Positions 11,108 through 22,245 of a stretch of DNA of 64,000 nt are shown one piece after another. Under the pieces are notes generated by a model. The model did not search any database. It was not told the origin of the DNA and saw only the letters and a list, made by a program, of their open reading frames with translations. The first letter of the stretch is position 1, and every line of letters begins with the position of its first letter. The DNA comes from Paragonimus westermani. Taxonomy: Eukaryota > Platyhelminthes > Trematoda > Plagiorchiida > Troglotrematidae. The stretch lies in NCBI GenBank assembly GCA_008508345.1, contig QNGE01001244.1, positions 74,206 through 138,205 of the forward strand, read 5' to 3'. The position numbers and the translations under genes are program-made.

Positions 11108-11437
11108 TCCGCGGCTGATACACGGGTTCGAAGCAGAAGCACAGGCATCCCGGATCCAGTAGGTTTTCTTGTTCAATGTCAGCAGTTTTCTGTTAGTCTG
11201 AAAGGTGTTCATTTTAAACAAGGTGTAACGCGGCTCTTGGGGTTTGGAGAGATTAATAAGAACAGAGTGAGATTACTTACATAGAGAATTTCTGAGTAGG
11301 TATGTAGCAATTAAGGCTTTAAAACGATCCCTAGAAGCGCTGCTTAGGACCTCAGGGGAAAAGCTGTCCTTGTAGGAAAATAACTGCTGCTTGAGGCAGG
11401 TTCGAAGACGAGGCTTGAAAAGCTTCCTGTTATGGCC

Positions 11438-12770
11438 TTACCGGTCGTCGCCATTCGCTATAGTGGAGAACTGCTCCACACGACCTACTCTAAGGAAGTG
11501 TATGAGTATCAGATAACTGCGGAGTCCTTGGAATTCAAGTGAGCATAGAAAAATAGTTTTAGGTAGAGACTCGTACGTGACACTTCTTAGGCCCACTACC
11601 AGCTTGTTAGCCATGCGCCGGACACGCTCAACAGCTAATATGTCCTTGTTCAGTCCGGTATACACGACCTGATCAGCATGCTCCATGTAGGATTTCACAT
11701 AAACCCCGTAAAGGGTTTGAAACGCTTTCTTGCCTATGCAGCGGAAAGTGCGCTTAATCATATTAAGAGCCGCGAATCCTTTTTTTCCTGCCATCTCATG
11801 ATGGCACGCAAGGGAAAAAATAGATGACAGCCAGATGTCCATATCTTTATTCAGATCGATTTTCGTGATTTCCACTACGCTAAACGCACATTGAATCATG
11901 AAGGAATTGTCAGCCTGTACACCGGGTGACATGTGAGCATACTTACAATCATTTAGTAGGAGAATTCAACCGTCTGACCGATGCCTAATCGCGTCAAGAT
12001 CAATCTGTAGTCCACTGGGATCAAAGGTATTCCAGATTTTCTGGTCGTCGGCGTATAAGAGGGCGTTGCCGTGAATGTCATTAGAAGGTCGTTGATGTGA
12101 ATGAGGAATAACAGAGGACCCAGTACTGAACCTTGGGGAACTCCTACAGAAATGGAAGAGAGGGACGAAAGACCTAGTCTGACTTCTACTCCACAAGTTT
12201 TATTACCAAGAGAAGAGGCAATCCAGCGAGAAACCTCTCAATGAGTATCATGTACTTCCACTTTCCGTTTAAGGGGGTCACGCGAGACGGGATGAAGGGC
12301 TTTGATGAAATCAGAGAAAATAGCTTCTGAGATGAGGTCATTGTATTTGGCCTCTGTCAGACTATCCCTGAAAATAAGCGTGATTTTTATGTACGACCGA
12401 TTAGAAGTGAAGTCATGCTGGTTGGAGGGGAAAAGGTGATTCGATAAGAAGTGACTGGAGATGGCGCGCCTTAGTATTTACTCCATCATCTTGCGCGGCA
12501 CGCTAGTAAAGCCGATTGGCCGATAGAAAGCTGGAGAAATATGGATATGATCGTCGCTTCCTTATAGATGGTAGGAGGAATGTTATTCTGGAGTGTCTCC
12601 TCAAACAGATTATGAAAGAGTACTGTCTGAGTGACAGCTGCTTCCTTGAGTATTCTGGTATGGATCTTGTCAGGACCCATTGCACTGTATGAACTGCTCT
12701 TTGATTGAAGGTCTTCAACATCCCGCACAGAAAACTCAGCGGTACCGAGTGGTTGCCGGAACCTCTGCAT
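11438..12770 (-). pseudogene. CR1-like reverse transcriptase (multiply broken)
   Basis: Three frames on the minus strand cover the RT. 12770-12486 gives a MGPDKIHTRILKE segment then IPPTIYKEATI, ending in a frameshift where the first copy has KTGDRHSPASYRPISL. 12196-11966 includes NALLYADDQKIW with the catalytic YADD. 11932-11438 is the thumb (YVKSYMEHADQVVYTGLNKD). The 12485-12200 part, which should hold the FAKAFD box, is only recognisable by alignment to 7500-7190. It is too broken to be active. Confidence 0.75.
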
Positions 12771-12785
12771 CAGTAGGATAGGATG

Positions 12786-14321
12786 CTAGCTCGGTGGTGC
12801 AACGTTGTAGACTGCCCAGTAGCACTCCCTGAATGAAGAAGCCAAAACCAGGATGTCGGATGAAGTCATCCCGTCGGAGAATCCCGAAGAAAAATCCGAA
12901 GGTTTGATCATTCTCAGTCGTCGCATATGGTTGAATAGGAAGTTGTCGTTCCCGCGGGATCTGAGGAGAATCTTCTCTTGTGCGAGTTTGATGTACCCAC
13001 GGATTCCCCGTCTGCATCTGCTTTGAACAATACGGAACGCACTCAGGTTTTCCGAGTTTCCTGTGCACTTGTGCTCCGTGAATAAATGGGAATAGTCATC
13101 GGGAAGACGATGTATCCTACGCGGAAGGGGTGGTCGAAAGGAGAAAATGCACAGTCTGCGTGGTAAAAATAAGCCGTTCGCTTCCTGAATAGTGTCTTGA
13201 AACGCATGGCAGCTCTGGCCCACGAAGTCAGAGTCAAGAAGGGGTGAATCTGGGTGGGTTCTCAGGCTTGACTCAAGTTTTGAACTGCGGACATGTTTGC
13301 TGGTCGTTGGGACCAGTGTCAGACAAAATTCAGGATTAGCAGAGAATGGTCACTGTGTCCAAGTGGCGGCTTGATGATCACTCTGTCTACCAGGTGGTTC
13401 CTGTTAGTGATGACTAAGTCGAGCAGAGAGGGAATCTTATCAGTACGATGCCGCGTTGGGGAGCTGACGTGCTATGTTCATGTTTTCCACCGCGTCAGTA
13501 TTTGAAAGGAAGCCGATAATCCGCTTCCACAGTCCTGGCAAGGAACTGATGCTCAGTTTATTTTTGGTGCGTTGAAGTCACCCATAATAAGCGGACGAGC
13601 AAAACGTTGTAGTCCCAGAAATTTGTTCAGGTTTACTACAAGGGTGTCGTCGTCGGAGACTCCGGATGAGGAGGAACGATGGATAACCCCACCAGGATTG
13701 AGTCCTGGTCATGTAGTGCTATTGGAAGCCAAAGACCGTCAAATGTATCAGAGGGTTGGAAGCCACTCATAACGGTGGCTGTTGGGAGATATTGCTGAAG
13801 GAAAATCGCAGAACCCCTTATTCTCCCACGGGCGCAGTCAGTCCAGTAAACTGAATACCCGGAGACATTCAGGCCACTGTCACTGATGTCACTTGTAGAC
13901 TAGGCGTCTGTGAAAGCGAACATGTGAGTTCGGGTGTCATGAGTTAAGTGGCTGGCCTCCCGTAATTTATTGAACAGATTCGGACAGTTCGTATACAACA
14001 CTTAAAACTACTTGTTCGTTAGATTTTGTGGGGAAATAGGAAGAAGAGTCCGATGGAGGGCCTGGGACTGAAGGCGTATAACTGAGGAGGTGGTTGCGCT
14101 GGACCCAGTCTGTTCTCCCGAGTTGGTCTGGTGGCTCTTCGTTGAGGCTGTGGACGTGACCTCACCGCCTGTGCGTACTTCAGTGACCCTACGGGACGCT
14201 TGACGAACACTCTTGGTGTCGGGACTTGCGGCCTCACCGCCCTTGTTGGGTTCCGCTTCTTGGGAGGGTGTTTGGAAGTTTTACCCACGGAAAACATGAC
14301 TTCTTCATCTGCTGCGTGCAA
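12786..14321 (-). pseudogene. CR1-like endonuclease and N-terminal region, copy 2
   Basis: 13223-12786 encodes the pre-RT linker (KILLRSRGNDNFLFNHMRRL). Around 13600-13575 the minus strand reads PLIMGDFNAP, the endonuclease signature also present in the neighbouring copy. 14321-14019 is an open frame rich in Pro, Arg and Lys (KTSKHPPKKRNPTRAV), aligned with 9530-9300 of the other copy; it probably belongs to the end of ORF1 or the ORF1/ORF2 junction. Frames are interrupted throughout. Confidence 0.55.
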
Positions 14322-15566
14322 GGTTCAGAAGAGGACAATGTGTGCGGTGTTAAAGACTTACTGATAGAAATACCCATTGGGGTCGGTCAAGTCGTTGGTA
14401 CACGCTTCAATTAGCTTCTCCCTGACAAAGTGCGAACAATAACAGACTATCAGGAGTCCACATCGTCCAAACAACCTCGCCAGTTCGGTGGTTTAGTAAA
14501 TTTCCATCGTTGCTTTATTCTCAATCTTGCTGACCTTACAAAACTGCCAGCCGGAAGGCTCAGAGGCAAGGTTGACTCATTTTCATTCAAAGCTGCCGTG
14601 AAATCCCTTTGGTAAGTTGTAAACAGCAACCGTCAGTAGAGTATTGCTCTGACACCACCAACCGTCCGCATCTTTAGCGTTAAACGAGGATGCACCTGAC
14701 CTAGATGTAGAAGCGTACTACAGCAGCAACTAGGTGAGGACTGACACTCGATGGTCATTTACCTTGGGCATCCACAACCAACTGGTATCCAGCATATTGC
14801 CGTAAAAAAACTGTTAGCAGTATAACCCGGCGTCCGCCATTTTCGACATACCCTTGAAGGGAGAAGTTTTGTCGTTTCCGAAGACCGCAAGTCTTCAACA
14901 TACGCCCACGCTCGACATCCGACAGGTACGCTCCATGAAGGACCCTACATCTGAATTGTGTAGCTTAATTCAATACGGGTATCCATCATATTCCAGGCGT
15001 TTCAAAAATTTAACAATGCCTTCCCGTCCATTAATTCTACAACAAGCACGACGGACAGCTCCATCAACATTGTGGCGCTCGTGGAGGTGAAACAACTTCG
15101 TCGATTGAGTCCCGTTGAGCGGAAACAACTTTCCAGAGATCTATACGAAGGGATGACAGCTTGTGAGATCTCACAGTATATCCCTCAAACTATTACTCCG
15201 TTGGCCTCCTGCCTACTAATTTTTGACGCCTTACACAAAATGTCTTACCCAAACATATGCTCAACAGACAAATTTTCCACTGACCATTTTGTCTAGCGCG
15301 GTCGCTCGGATTCCGCACTCAGTCTGAGTTCTGCAAAGGGTCTCAAATTCATCGTTACACTCGTGCTGCATTGGGGAGTTCTACTGCCCCAGATGAGCGT
15401 TTGCATCATGCACATGTTGGTCTGGTCGGATCTTCATTACTCCCTAAAGGGTGTACTTACATCTTGATATGCGAAGACAGAATTATAGGTTGAACACAGG
15501 CTATGCCGATTCTGGATTTTTCGTCAGAAACCATCGCACCAACCTTCTTGTAGATTTGGATTGCCC

Positions 15567-16455
15567 GGTTCGGTTGTACNGTTGTCCCGCTGTACCGACC
15601 ATTGACCGTCTCATATTGACTTAGCCTTCGCGTCATTTCTCAACGCGCTAGAACGTGATCTAATTTGCATCACAGCTTACCACTCGGTAGCCAACGGGTT
15701 GGCGGAATTCCCTCATCGGCAGGTGAAAAGTTCTCCACTCGCCAGCATCGGTACATCTTGACATGACGTTCTGCTCCTGGTCTTGTTAGGTATCTGAAAC
15801 ACTTCGAAAACCGACTTATATACCAACGCCGCTCAGTTAGTCTACATGTGCCCATTAATTTTGCCTGGAAGAATGACTACTACACGCGCAGCGAGGACCA
15901 TCAAGTTCATAGGTTATAATGGAAGGTTGGCTAAACACATCAGATGACTCTGTCCCATTCTACCAAGAAAGCAGACAAGGGCAACGTAGGAAGACGTGTG
16001 TCTGTCAACTTGTCCCTGATTTCTGATTTGCGGGGTTATTTCTCGACGGTCATTGCAGCCGTGTGACGCAGCTCTTTAGTGCACATCGCACTAAGTCGCG
16101 TTTTCCCCAGGTACGCAATTACCGGACGCGAAAAACAAAAGGCCGTTGAGGAGGGAGACCAAATCTTTATTCGACGAAATGTACAGGTGGTCTCTGGTAG
16201 CGCTATAAAAGGCACCGACACGCGAAATATCTAGAGGCTAGAGACCGCACGTCGACGAGCGAGTAAACCGGAAGAATGTGACACGTGTGTCCTTCGGGTT
16301 CGCGCCACGGTCACATGACATGTAGACAAACAATCGGACAGCATGCATCATGCGAGCTTTCTTAATAGCCTAGGTACAATATGCAACTATGAGTTTCGGA
16401 GCTATTTTACACACCATACCGCAGGCAGGCCAGTGAAATCTCCAGGCCGCTACAG
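15567..16455 (+). repeat. Direct repeat of gypsy B integrase, left copy
   Basis: About 880 bp essentially identical to 21017-21897 (offset 5442). The only differences I see are an artefactual-looking join at 15573-15580 ending in the single n, and T versus G at 16439. It encodes decayed integrase sequence of element B and flanks gypsy A on its left. It is far too long for a target-site duplication and is not an LTR of A, because it carries B coding sequence. Confidence 0.85.
15580..15580. other. Single undetermined base (scaffold join)
   Basis: One isolated n lies in TTGTACnGTTGTCCC. The right-hand copy reads TTCGGTTGTCCCGCTG, so the bases before the n look like a faulty contig overlap. A lone n is what some scaffolders insert when two contigs overlap. 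It stands at the beginning of the 880 bp direct repeat. Confidence 0.7.
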
Positions 16456-17040
16456 AGCTCCCCCTAGAAGAGTACTCTGTCAAAAACCCTTCGATCCTGA
16501 TGAGGATAACTGGGGCCAGCCCCCCTTGGCCTGATCTGGTTCAAGGCGTACCAGCCGATATCCACTCAGCCTGCGATTGGTACGAAAATCCCCAGACGCC
16601 GCAGGTGGAGGAGCACTAGTGCTCACAGTTCCTAGCGAGCTCCCACTCGAGTATCCTCCCTTAGAGGTGCCGAAACAACGGTTGAAAAAAGAATGTTCGA
16701 GGCGATCAATCCACGGAACGTTCAAGCACATCCAATACGAGATCGAGGATGATCGCGATCGAAGATGCCACACACGTCATGCCGGCGTCGGATGAGACAT
16801 GCGACAGAAAATAGAACGAAACTGGCTGAGTATGAGTACAGAAATAAATGACGTACTCAACCAAATTATACAGCGAATAGGGACATTCGAGAGAGATAAA
16901 CCTGGGCACACGTAATTGTTTTTGCTTTGAAAACGATAGTTTTTGTATTTTCGAGAAAAAAATTGCGATTTTTTTGTGTTACCACCGAAAGAAACGAGAT
17001 TTCACAAACGCTAATCCTCTATGAGACGTTTCGGCCAGTG
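16456..17040 (-). other. 3' flank of gypsy A, possible LTR
   Basis: 585 bp between the integrase stop of A and the junction with B. The minus-strand frame 16773-16480 is open and ends in a Gly/Pro-rich segment. On + it begins AGCTCCCCCTAG directly after the B repeat. No matching sequence is seen at the other end of A, so an LTR cannot be proven. Confidence 0.35.
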
Positions 17041-17044
17041 CATC

Positions 17045-18060
17045 CTACAACCTGAACGCGTTTCGGCCCGTGCTGGCACCATCGGCAAAGTCGTGGTGTC
17101 TGCTGAGGATGATGTGCGGAGTGGATAGGGGCTGCGGAGGAGCATTGAAAGCTTTTTCTGTCCTTTCGAAGTAGGCCGGTTTCAGACGATCGATGCTAAC
17201 AGTGTCCCGAATACCTTGACGGTCGAGCACGTGAAAGGGGTCCTTCAGTTGAAGTACTCTGAAAGGACCTTCATACGGTCGCTCGAGCGGGCGTCGTAAA
17301 CCATCTACGCGAACAACCACATGTGTGCAGTCGTGGAGGTCTTTAGGAACAAACACCTTGCGGCTTTGTTCTCATGTGTCCGTGACACGGAGGCGGTGCA
17401 TGTGCGAAGCGAGCTGTTTGGCGTAAGATGAACCATATCGAAGGGCGTTGGTGGCGGACGAAAAGTAATCGCCAGGAAGACGCAGTAGTTGGCCTTACAG
17501 AAGGTCAGCGCTAGAAACATGAAGGTCAGTCTTAAGGGCGGCGCGGATGCCGAGTAAAACCATCGGCAGGGCTTCTGTTCAACGGATCGCGCCTACCGCA
17601 GCGAGGGCTGCTTTAGTTGTCGGTGGACGAGTTCGACCATACCGTTTGCAGCCGGGTGGCGTGCCGTGGTCCGCGTGCGATGACATCCAAGCGCGCTCAG
17701 TGTTTCCGCAAAGGAACCGCTCTCGAATTGAGGGTCACGGTCGGTCGTAACCGTGGCCGGGCAACCATGAGGTGCCACCCAACGCTCAACGAATGCGCGT
17801 GCTACAGTCTCTGAACTGACGTCGGTTATGGGGACGGCCTCTGGCTACCGCGTGAAACGATCTACCGTCGTCAAAAGATATGTCATCCCACTGGAAGGTG
17901 GCAAAGGACCTACGATGTCGATGTGGAGATGTGTAAGTCGAGATGTAATCGAAGGGAATCGGTCAATCGGGGCAGACAGGTGGCGGTGAACCTTAGCTTG
18001 TTGACAAGCTAGGCAAGATCGTGCCCACGTGCTAAGGTCCTTTTGCATACCAGGACAGAC
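17045..18060 (-). pseudogene. Gypsy A integrase
   Basis: 18048-17845 encodes the HHCC-like N-terminal end (SCLACQQAKVHRH) and the first catalytic-core segment LTHLHIDIVGPLPPSSGMTY, with the D of the D,D-35-E triad. 17778-17593 gives ATVTTDRDPQFES, the second D, and HPAANGMVELVHRQLKQ, where the glutamate follows NGMV. 17356-17045 is the C-terminal domain (FVPKDLHDCTHVVVRVDGLR, YEGPFRVLQLKDPFHVLDRQ, DTVSIDRLKPAYFER). The pieces are in different frames or separated by stops, so it is a pseudogene. It would catalyse insertion of the element cDNA. Confidence 0.8.
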
Positions 18061-18135
18061 GTGCCTATCGGAAGTGAGCTTGGCCGTGGTCCAGATGCCG
18101 GGATGGGCTATGTTGTGTATCTTGTCGAAAACGCG

Positions 18136-19472
18136 TCATCGGAAAAGAGTAAGAACTAATGGACGTGGATGTTCAGTAGAGGTATCCCAAAGGATAGCGT
18201 CTGCAGACGCTGGCAAAGGTTGATCAGTCAGCCGTAGAGCTGATTGTTGGCAGGAGGCGCGGAAATCATTTTCCGAACGTTGTGCGTTGGCCATAGCGTT
18301 TAAGTCGATTGAGTCGTGCCCAACTAGTGTCGACATTCGGGATAAAGCGTCAGCCACAACGTTATCGCTGCCAGAAACGTGGTGTATATCAGACGTATAC
18401 TGGGATACGGAATCCAGATGGCGAACTTCTCTCAGACCTACTGCGGAAAGCGAAAATCAACGGTTTGTGGTCGGTGAAAATCACAAACTGGTTTCCCCCG
18501 AGGGCATGTCGGAAGTGACGAACGGCCGAGTAAATTGCTAACAACTCACGATCGAACGTGCTGTACCTAGTTTCGGCTGAAAGTAAAGGTCTGGAAAGGA
18601 AAGCGAGCGGTTTCCAGGGTCCATCAACGAACTGTTGAAGCACGGCGCCAACTGCGGTGTCTGACGCGTCAACAACTACACTTATTTCCCCGGCTGAGTT
18701 GAAGTGGTGCAACATAACGGCGGTGGCTAATGCGTCCTTAATTCTATCGAACGACTCGATGGCTGTTGGTGACAACTCTACGACTCCGTTGACAAGGCCG
18801 CAGAGTGAATCGGTTAAAGGCTGCATAGGCTGAGCGCGATGTGGAATAAACCGCCTATAGAAATTGACCATCCAGTTAAATCGACGAATAGCATCGAGGG
18901 TGGTAGGACGGGGAAAATCGCGGATTACTCTCACCTTATCGGTTAACGGTCGAATACCATGCTGGTCAACGTAATGTCTTAAAAACTCTATCGCTGATTG
19001 ACCAAAAACACACTTCTCCGCGTTAATCGTAATGCCAAAAGTTGCTAATCTGTCGAAGAGCTGTCGCAGATAAATCTGGTGTTCTTCTTTAGACGCGCTT
19101 GCAACTAATGTCATCGATGTAGGGGTGGACGAACTCCAGACCCCGTGTGACATCGTCGATGAAACGTTCAAACGTTTGTGCAGCGTTCCGCAAACCAAAC
19201 GGCATATGTAGAAACTCGAATAAACTGAATGGTGTGATTACGGCATCCGCAACCGGGATCTGGTGATATTCGCGCACTAGATCAATTTTCGAGAAAACAC
19301 TGGTACCATGAAGGCTAGCCGTGATGTCCTGTATGTGCGGAATGGGGTACATTTCGGGTGTTGTAGCGTTGTTGAGCGAACGATAATCTCCACACGGGCG
19401 CCAAACGCCCGACGCTTTGGGGACCATGTGGAGTGGAGATGCCCAAGGGCTGGAGCTCGAGCATGTGCTCAA
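18136..19472 (-). pseudogene. Gypsy A reverse transcriptase and RNase H
   Basis: 19472-19089 holds the RT fingers and palm: SPLHMVPKASGVWRPCGDYR, SLNNATTPEMYPIPHIQD, FSKIDLVREYHQIPV with the first catalytic Asp, FEFLHMPFGLRNAAQTFERF, and the YIDD box (HPYIDDI, about 19110). A frameshift there joins 19198-18389, which includes INAEKCVFGQSAIEFLRHYV, MVNFYRRFIPH, then RNase H motifs VVDASDTAVGAVLQQF, ETRYSTFDRELLAIYSAVRH and IFTDHKPLIFAF. 18357-18136 (ADALSRMSTL) is the linker before integrase. Catalytic residues survive, but the frame is broken at least twice. Confidence 0.85.
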
Positions 19473-19679
19473 ACTCAGCGCGGGCTATCTTGAGCTTGTC
19501 TGGTGTCAACCTGCGAGCTTCAGCGAAATCCGGCGGGCCTGTCGTAAGTTTGTGCTGCCTTGTGGAACACCTAACGGCAGGCAGAGGTGAAGACTGTCAA
19601 AAAACAGTCGGACACTTATCAATTGGAAAACTAAAGGAGTTTAGTTTTGAAGAGCTTTGATATACGGGACTGACTGATA

Positions 19680-19975
19680 CCTCATCGGTCAAAATCCCTG
19701 TAACTGTAGGCTGTGTCGTTTGGTCGACTAAACAGTGTCGTCTGGAAGTACTGGAGAAGATCGATGCCTATAATCGCTATTTGGACGTCGAAGACCGTGA
19801 AGATCCAGCGGAAAAACCTACGAAGACCTAAATTAAGTGTGCGAGAACGCTGACCGACCACTTTCATAGTGCTTCCGTTGGCCACGCGAACACTCGAAGT
19901 AGATGACCTGTTTAAGTCGAGGGTCTAAGGTGGGATCACGCTGACCTAAATACCTGTGTCAATAAATTAACGAAT
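19680..19975 (-). pseudogene. Gypsy A aspartic protease
   Basis: The minus strand reads FIDTG at about 19966-19952, the aspartic-protease active site (DTG), followed by a stop and then VSVIPP, another stop, and in the same frame VRVANGSTMKVVGQRSRTLN and VFDVQIAIIGIDLLQYF. The IIGIDLL motif is the second conserved protease segment of gypsy elements. Two in-frame stops (about 19949 and 19928) disable it. It would cleave the Gag-Pol precursor. Confidence 0.7.
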
Positions 19976-20029
19976 CACCCACTTGTGATCTTATAGAAAG
20001 AAGAGAGGACGAGGCGGGCGAGTTACGTC

Positions 20030-20848
20030 GTTAACCATGGGGATTTGGCTGCCCTGTTTGGTGACTGGACCAGAGTTACAAGGCTGTCGGCATCGTCGGG
20101 CTTTGTTGCCAAATTCCTGGTGATACCAGCAGTGATTCGGATTAACGTTTGGTGGCGGATGACGAGAATCACGTGAACATGCGTGGCTACTGTGTCGTCG
20201 AATGGGGGTAGTCGAACATGATCTCGAACGCTGCGTCGCTGAGGCCTGAAGTTAGTTACTTAGGGTGGCAACTTGAGCATTTAGAGTGGCAATTGTGCCC
20301 TGATTATTCGGAGCGAGCTGGGAAGGACCAGTGCCGTATGTGTCCCCGATCCGGCCAGCGACATCAGCAAAGGTTGACAAGGTTGCTGATGGGTTTGCGC
20401 TAATAATGTTTTGCATATCCTTAGGCAAACGCTGTAGCCACATCTTCCTAAGCAGAGCCTCTTCTATGTGTGTTGTGCCAGCTAACAGCTGCATGTGGCG
20501 CGGGAGCTGCGATGGGTTACGGTCATCGAGCTCGGTCGCACTCAGAAGCTGAGAAATACGTTGGCAATCGGACAAGCCAACGCGCTTAATTACGGCCGCT
20601 TTAAGTTACTCGTAAGGCCCCGCGGAGTCCGATAACTCCAGAACATCGTCCACCTCGTCAATGACGTGAGATGGCAGTACTGCAACTACGTAATGAAAAC
20701 GTGTTAGCTGTGAACTAATCTGTCGTAGCACAAATGTGGCTTCTAACTGAGCAAACCGCGATTTAGGATTATTTACTCTAAAAGGTGCAAACGGTATGGC
20801 TAATGCACTGACCGGAGCGTCTGACAAAACGTGCGGTTGAGCTTTCAT
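20030..20848 (-). pseudogene. Gypsy A Gag with CHCC zinc box
   Basis: Starts at about 20848. The segment PFRVNNPKSRFAQLEATFVL and SQLTRFHYVVAVLP is the conserved Gag start of CsRn1-like elements, where the usual form is W-FAQVEAQF. An in-frame stop near 20607 separates it from 20575-20252 (LLRKMWLQRLPKDMQNIISA), the capsid-like part. At 20131-20078 lies CWYHQEFGNKARRCRQPC, a C-x2-H-x9-C-x3-C box instead of the retroviral CCHC knuckle. It would package element RNA into particles. It is broken by stops. Confidence 0.75.
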
Positions 20849-20983
20849 TAAAGCGGAATGGATAACAAATCAAATGTTTTTGCAAAAAAAGAATATGTTA
20901 AACGTATTGAACAAATAGCAATTCACAGTTATACAAAAGATATACCTGTGGAAAACAAAAATTATTCGAACATGCTCATCAAT

Positions 20984-21019
20984 TTAGTGCTCATCGCACT
21001 AAGTCGCGTTTTCCCCAGT
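20984..21019 (+). repeat. 36-bp stray copy of gypsy B at the right junction of A
   Basis: TTTAGTGCTCATCGCACTAAG and the following bases through TTTTCCCCAG match 16076-16111 (and 21518-21553) with one mismatch. It lies between the end of gypsy A and the start of the right 880-bp repeat, out of its normal place in the integrase order. Confidence 0.75.
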
Positions 21020-21897
21020 TCGGTTGTCCCGCTGTACCGACCATTGACCGTCTCATATTGACTTAGCCTTCGCGTCATTTCTCAACGCGCTAGAACGTGA
21101 TCTAATTTGCATCACAGCTTACCACTCGGTAGCCAACGGGTTGGCGGAATTCCCTCATCGGCAGGTGAAAAGTTCTCCACTCGCCAGCATCGGTACATCT
21201 TGACATGACGTTCTGCTCCTGGTCTTGTTAGGTATCTGAAACACTTCGAAAACCGACTTATATACCAACGCCGCTCAGTTAGTCTACATGTGCCCATTAA
21301 TTTTGCCTGGAAGAATGACTACTACACGCGCAGCGAGGACCATCAAGTTCATAGGTTATAATGGAAGGTTGGCTAAACACATCAGATGACTCTGTCCCAT
21401 TCTACCAAGAAAGCAGACAAGGGCAACGTAGGAAGACGTGTGTCTGTCAACTTGTCCCTGATTTCTGATTTGCGGGGTTATTTCTCGACGGTCATTGCAG
21501 CCGTGTGACGCAGCTCTTTAGTGCACATCGCACTAAGTCGCGTTTTCCCCAGGTACGCAATTACCGGACGCGAAAAACAAAAGGCCGTTGAGGAGGGAGA
21601 CCAAATCTTTATTCGACGAAATGTACAGGTGGTCTCTGGTAGCGCTATAAAAGGCACCGACACGCGAAATATCTAGAGGCTAGAGACCGCACGTCGACGA
21701 GCGAGTAAACCGGAAGAATGTGACACGTGTGTCCTTCGGGTTCGCGCCACGGTCACATGACATGTAGACAAACAATCGGACAGCATGCATCATGCGAGCT
21801 TTCTTAATAGCCTAGGTACAATATGCAACTATGAGTTTCGGAGCTATTTTACACACCATACCGCAGGCAGGCCAGTGAAAGCTCCAGGCCGCTACAG
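21017..21897 (+). repeat. Direct repeat of gypsy B integrase, right copy
   Basis: Partner of 15567-16455 and almost identical to it. Left of it lies the 36-bp stray piece of B; right of it B continues with its integrase C-terminus (GTCCGTTTCGCGTACTC), whereas the left copy runs into gypsy A (AGCTCCCCCTAG). Confidence 0.85.
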
Positions 21898-22245
21898 GTC
21901 CGTTTCGCGTACTCACACGTTATGATAGAACTTTCGTGTTGGAGCGCAACGGTATACGCGACGTTATTGATTCTGACGGACTGAAGCCAGTGCTTATCGA
22001 GGTACTTGAAGTGGGAGCTGGTTGACGATCAGCAAAATATTTGACGACCGATACTTTATCTGACTTCTGCAAAGATTCGGCTGCCGTTTCAAACTCGCCA
22101 GCATCGACAGTGTCATGTCTCAGGAACGACCGTCGTCGAGGGTTCCAGAGGTTAATGCAATTCTCAAACTACGTGGACGCCTGTCGTTTAAGGTTCTTTT
22201 TTGTTGCACATTATTATATGGTTATTCTTGAATGGTTTAGGTGAA
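21017..22245 (+). mobile_element. Gypsy element B, right part (integrase)
   Basis: The second 880-bp copy (21017-21897) of B integrase core runs directly into the B integrase C-terminal domain: TGPFRVLTRYDRTFVLERNG then RDVIDSDGLKPVLIEV (21895-22010), whose usual form is GPFRVLxR...VSIDRLKPAY. Thus the right copy is the one in proper continuity with the end of the element. After a stop at about 22023 the frame 22041-22244 ends in an Arg-rich segment (LRNDRRRGFQRL), like the basic tail of CsRn1-type integrases. No 3' LTR is recognised. Confidence 0.65.

Larger units (their letters stand above)
11108..14405 (-). mobile_element. CR1-like LINE, copy 2
   Basis: A second copy of the same LINE family in the same orientation. 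Its 3' UTR (11108-11290) aligns with 6098-6290, its RT lies at 11438-12770, linker and endonuclease at 12786-13900, and the N-terminal part at 14019-14400. It lacks the upstream ORF1 and ends at about 14405 next to gypsy B. Many stops and frameshifts show that it is older than the copy at 6079-7635. Its continuous order shows the parental arrangement that is broken in the first copy. Confidence 0.75.
14420..16455 (+). mobile_element. Gypsy element B, left part (RT end, RNase H, integrase)
   Basis: A strongly decayed plus-strand Ty3/gypsy pol. 14430-14615 reads RTITDYQESTSSKQPRQF then GGLVNFHRCFI, the RT thumb motif (usual form GLVNFYRRFI). 15030-15290 is the region between RNase H and integrase. 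15380-15800 is integrase core in several frames: HVGLVGSSLLPKGCTYIL (usual HIDIVGPLPPSxGxTYLL), WIARFGC, and CITAYHSVANGLAEF (usual TTAYHPAANGxVERF). The 5' end, with LTR, gag, protease and most of the RT, is missing at about 14420 against the CR1-like LINE. It continues beyond gypsy A at 21017. Confidence 0.65.
16456..20983 (-). mobile_element. Gypsy element A, CsRn1-like
   Basis: A minus-strand Ty3/gypsy retrotransposon with Gag (20848 to about 20030), protease (about 19970-19680), RT and RNase H (19472-18389) and integrase (about 18340-17045) in canonical order. The Gag zinc box is C-x2-H-x9-C-x3-C, the CHCC form that I know from CsRn1 of the liver fluke Clonorchis and its relatives. Pol motifs also fit that group. 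I could not find paired LTRs: only about 135 bp lies between Gag and the right junction, and 16456-17040 on the left may contain the 3' LTR. All genes have stops or frameshifts. Confidence 0.75.

Noticed and set aside
15567..21897. The two 880-bp repeats as LTRs of the gypsy element between them
   Set aside because: They contain integrase coding sequence of another element on +, and the right copy continues into that element's integrase C-terminus.
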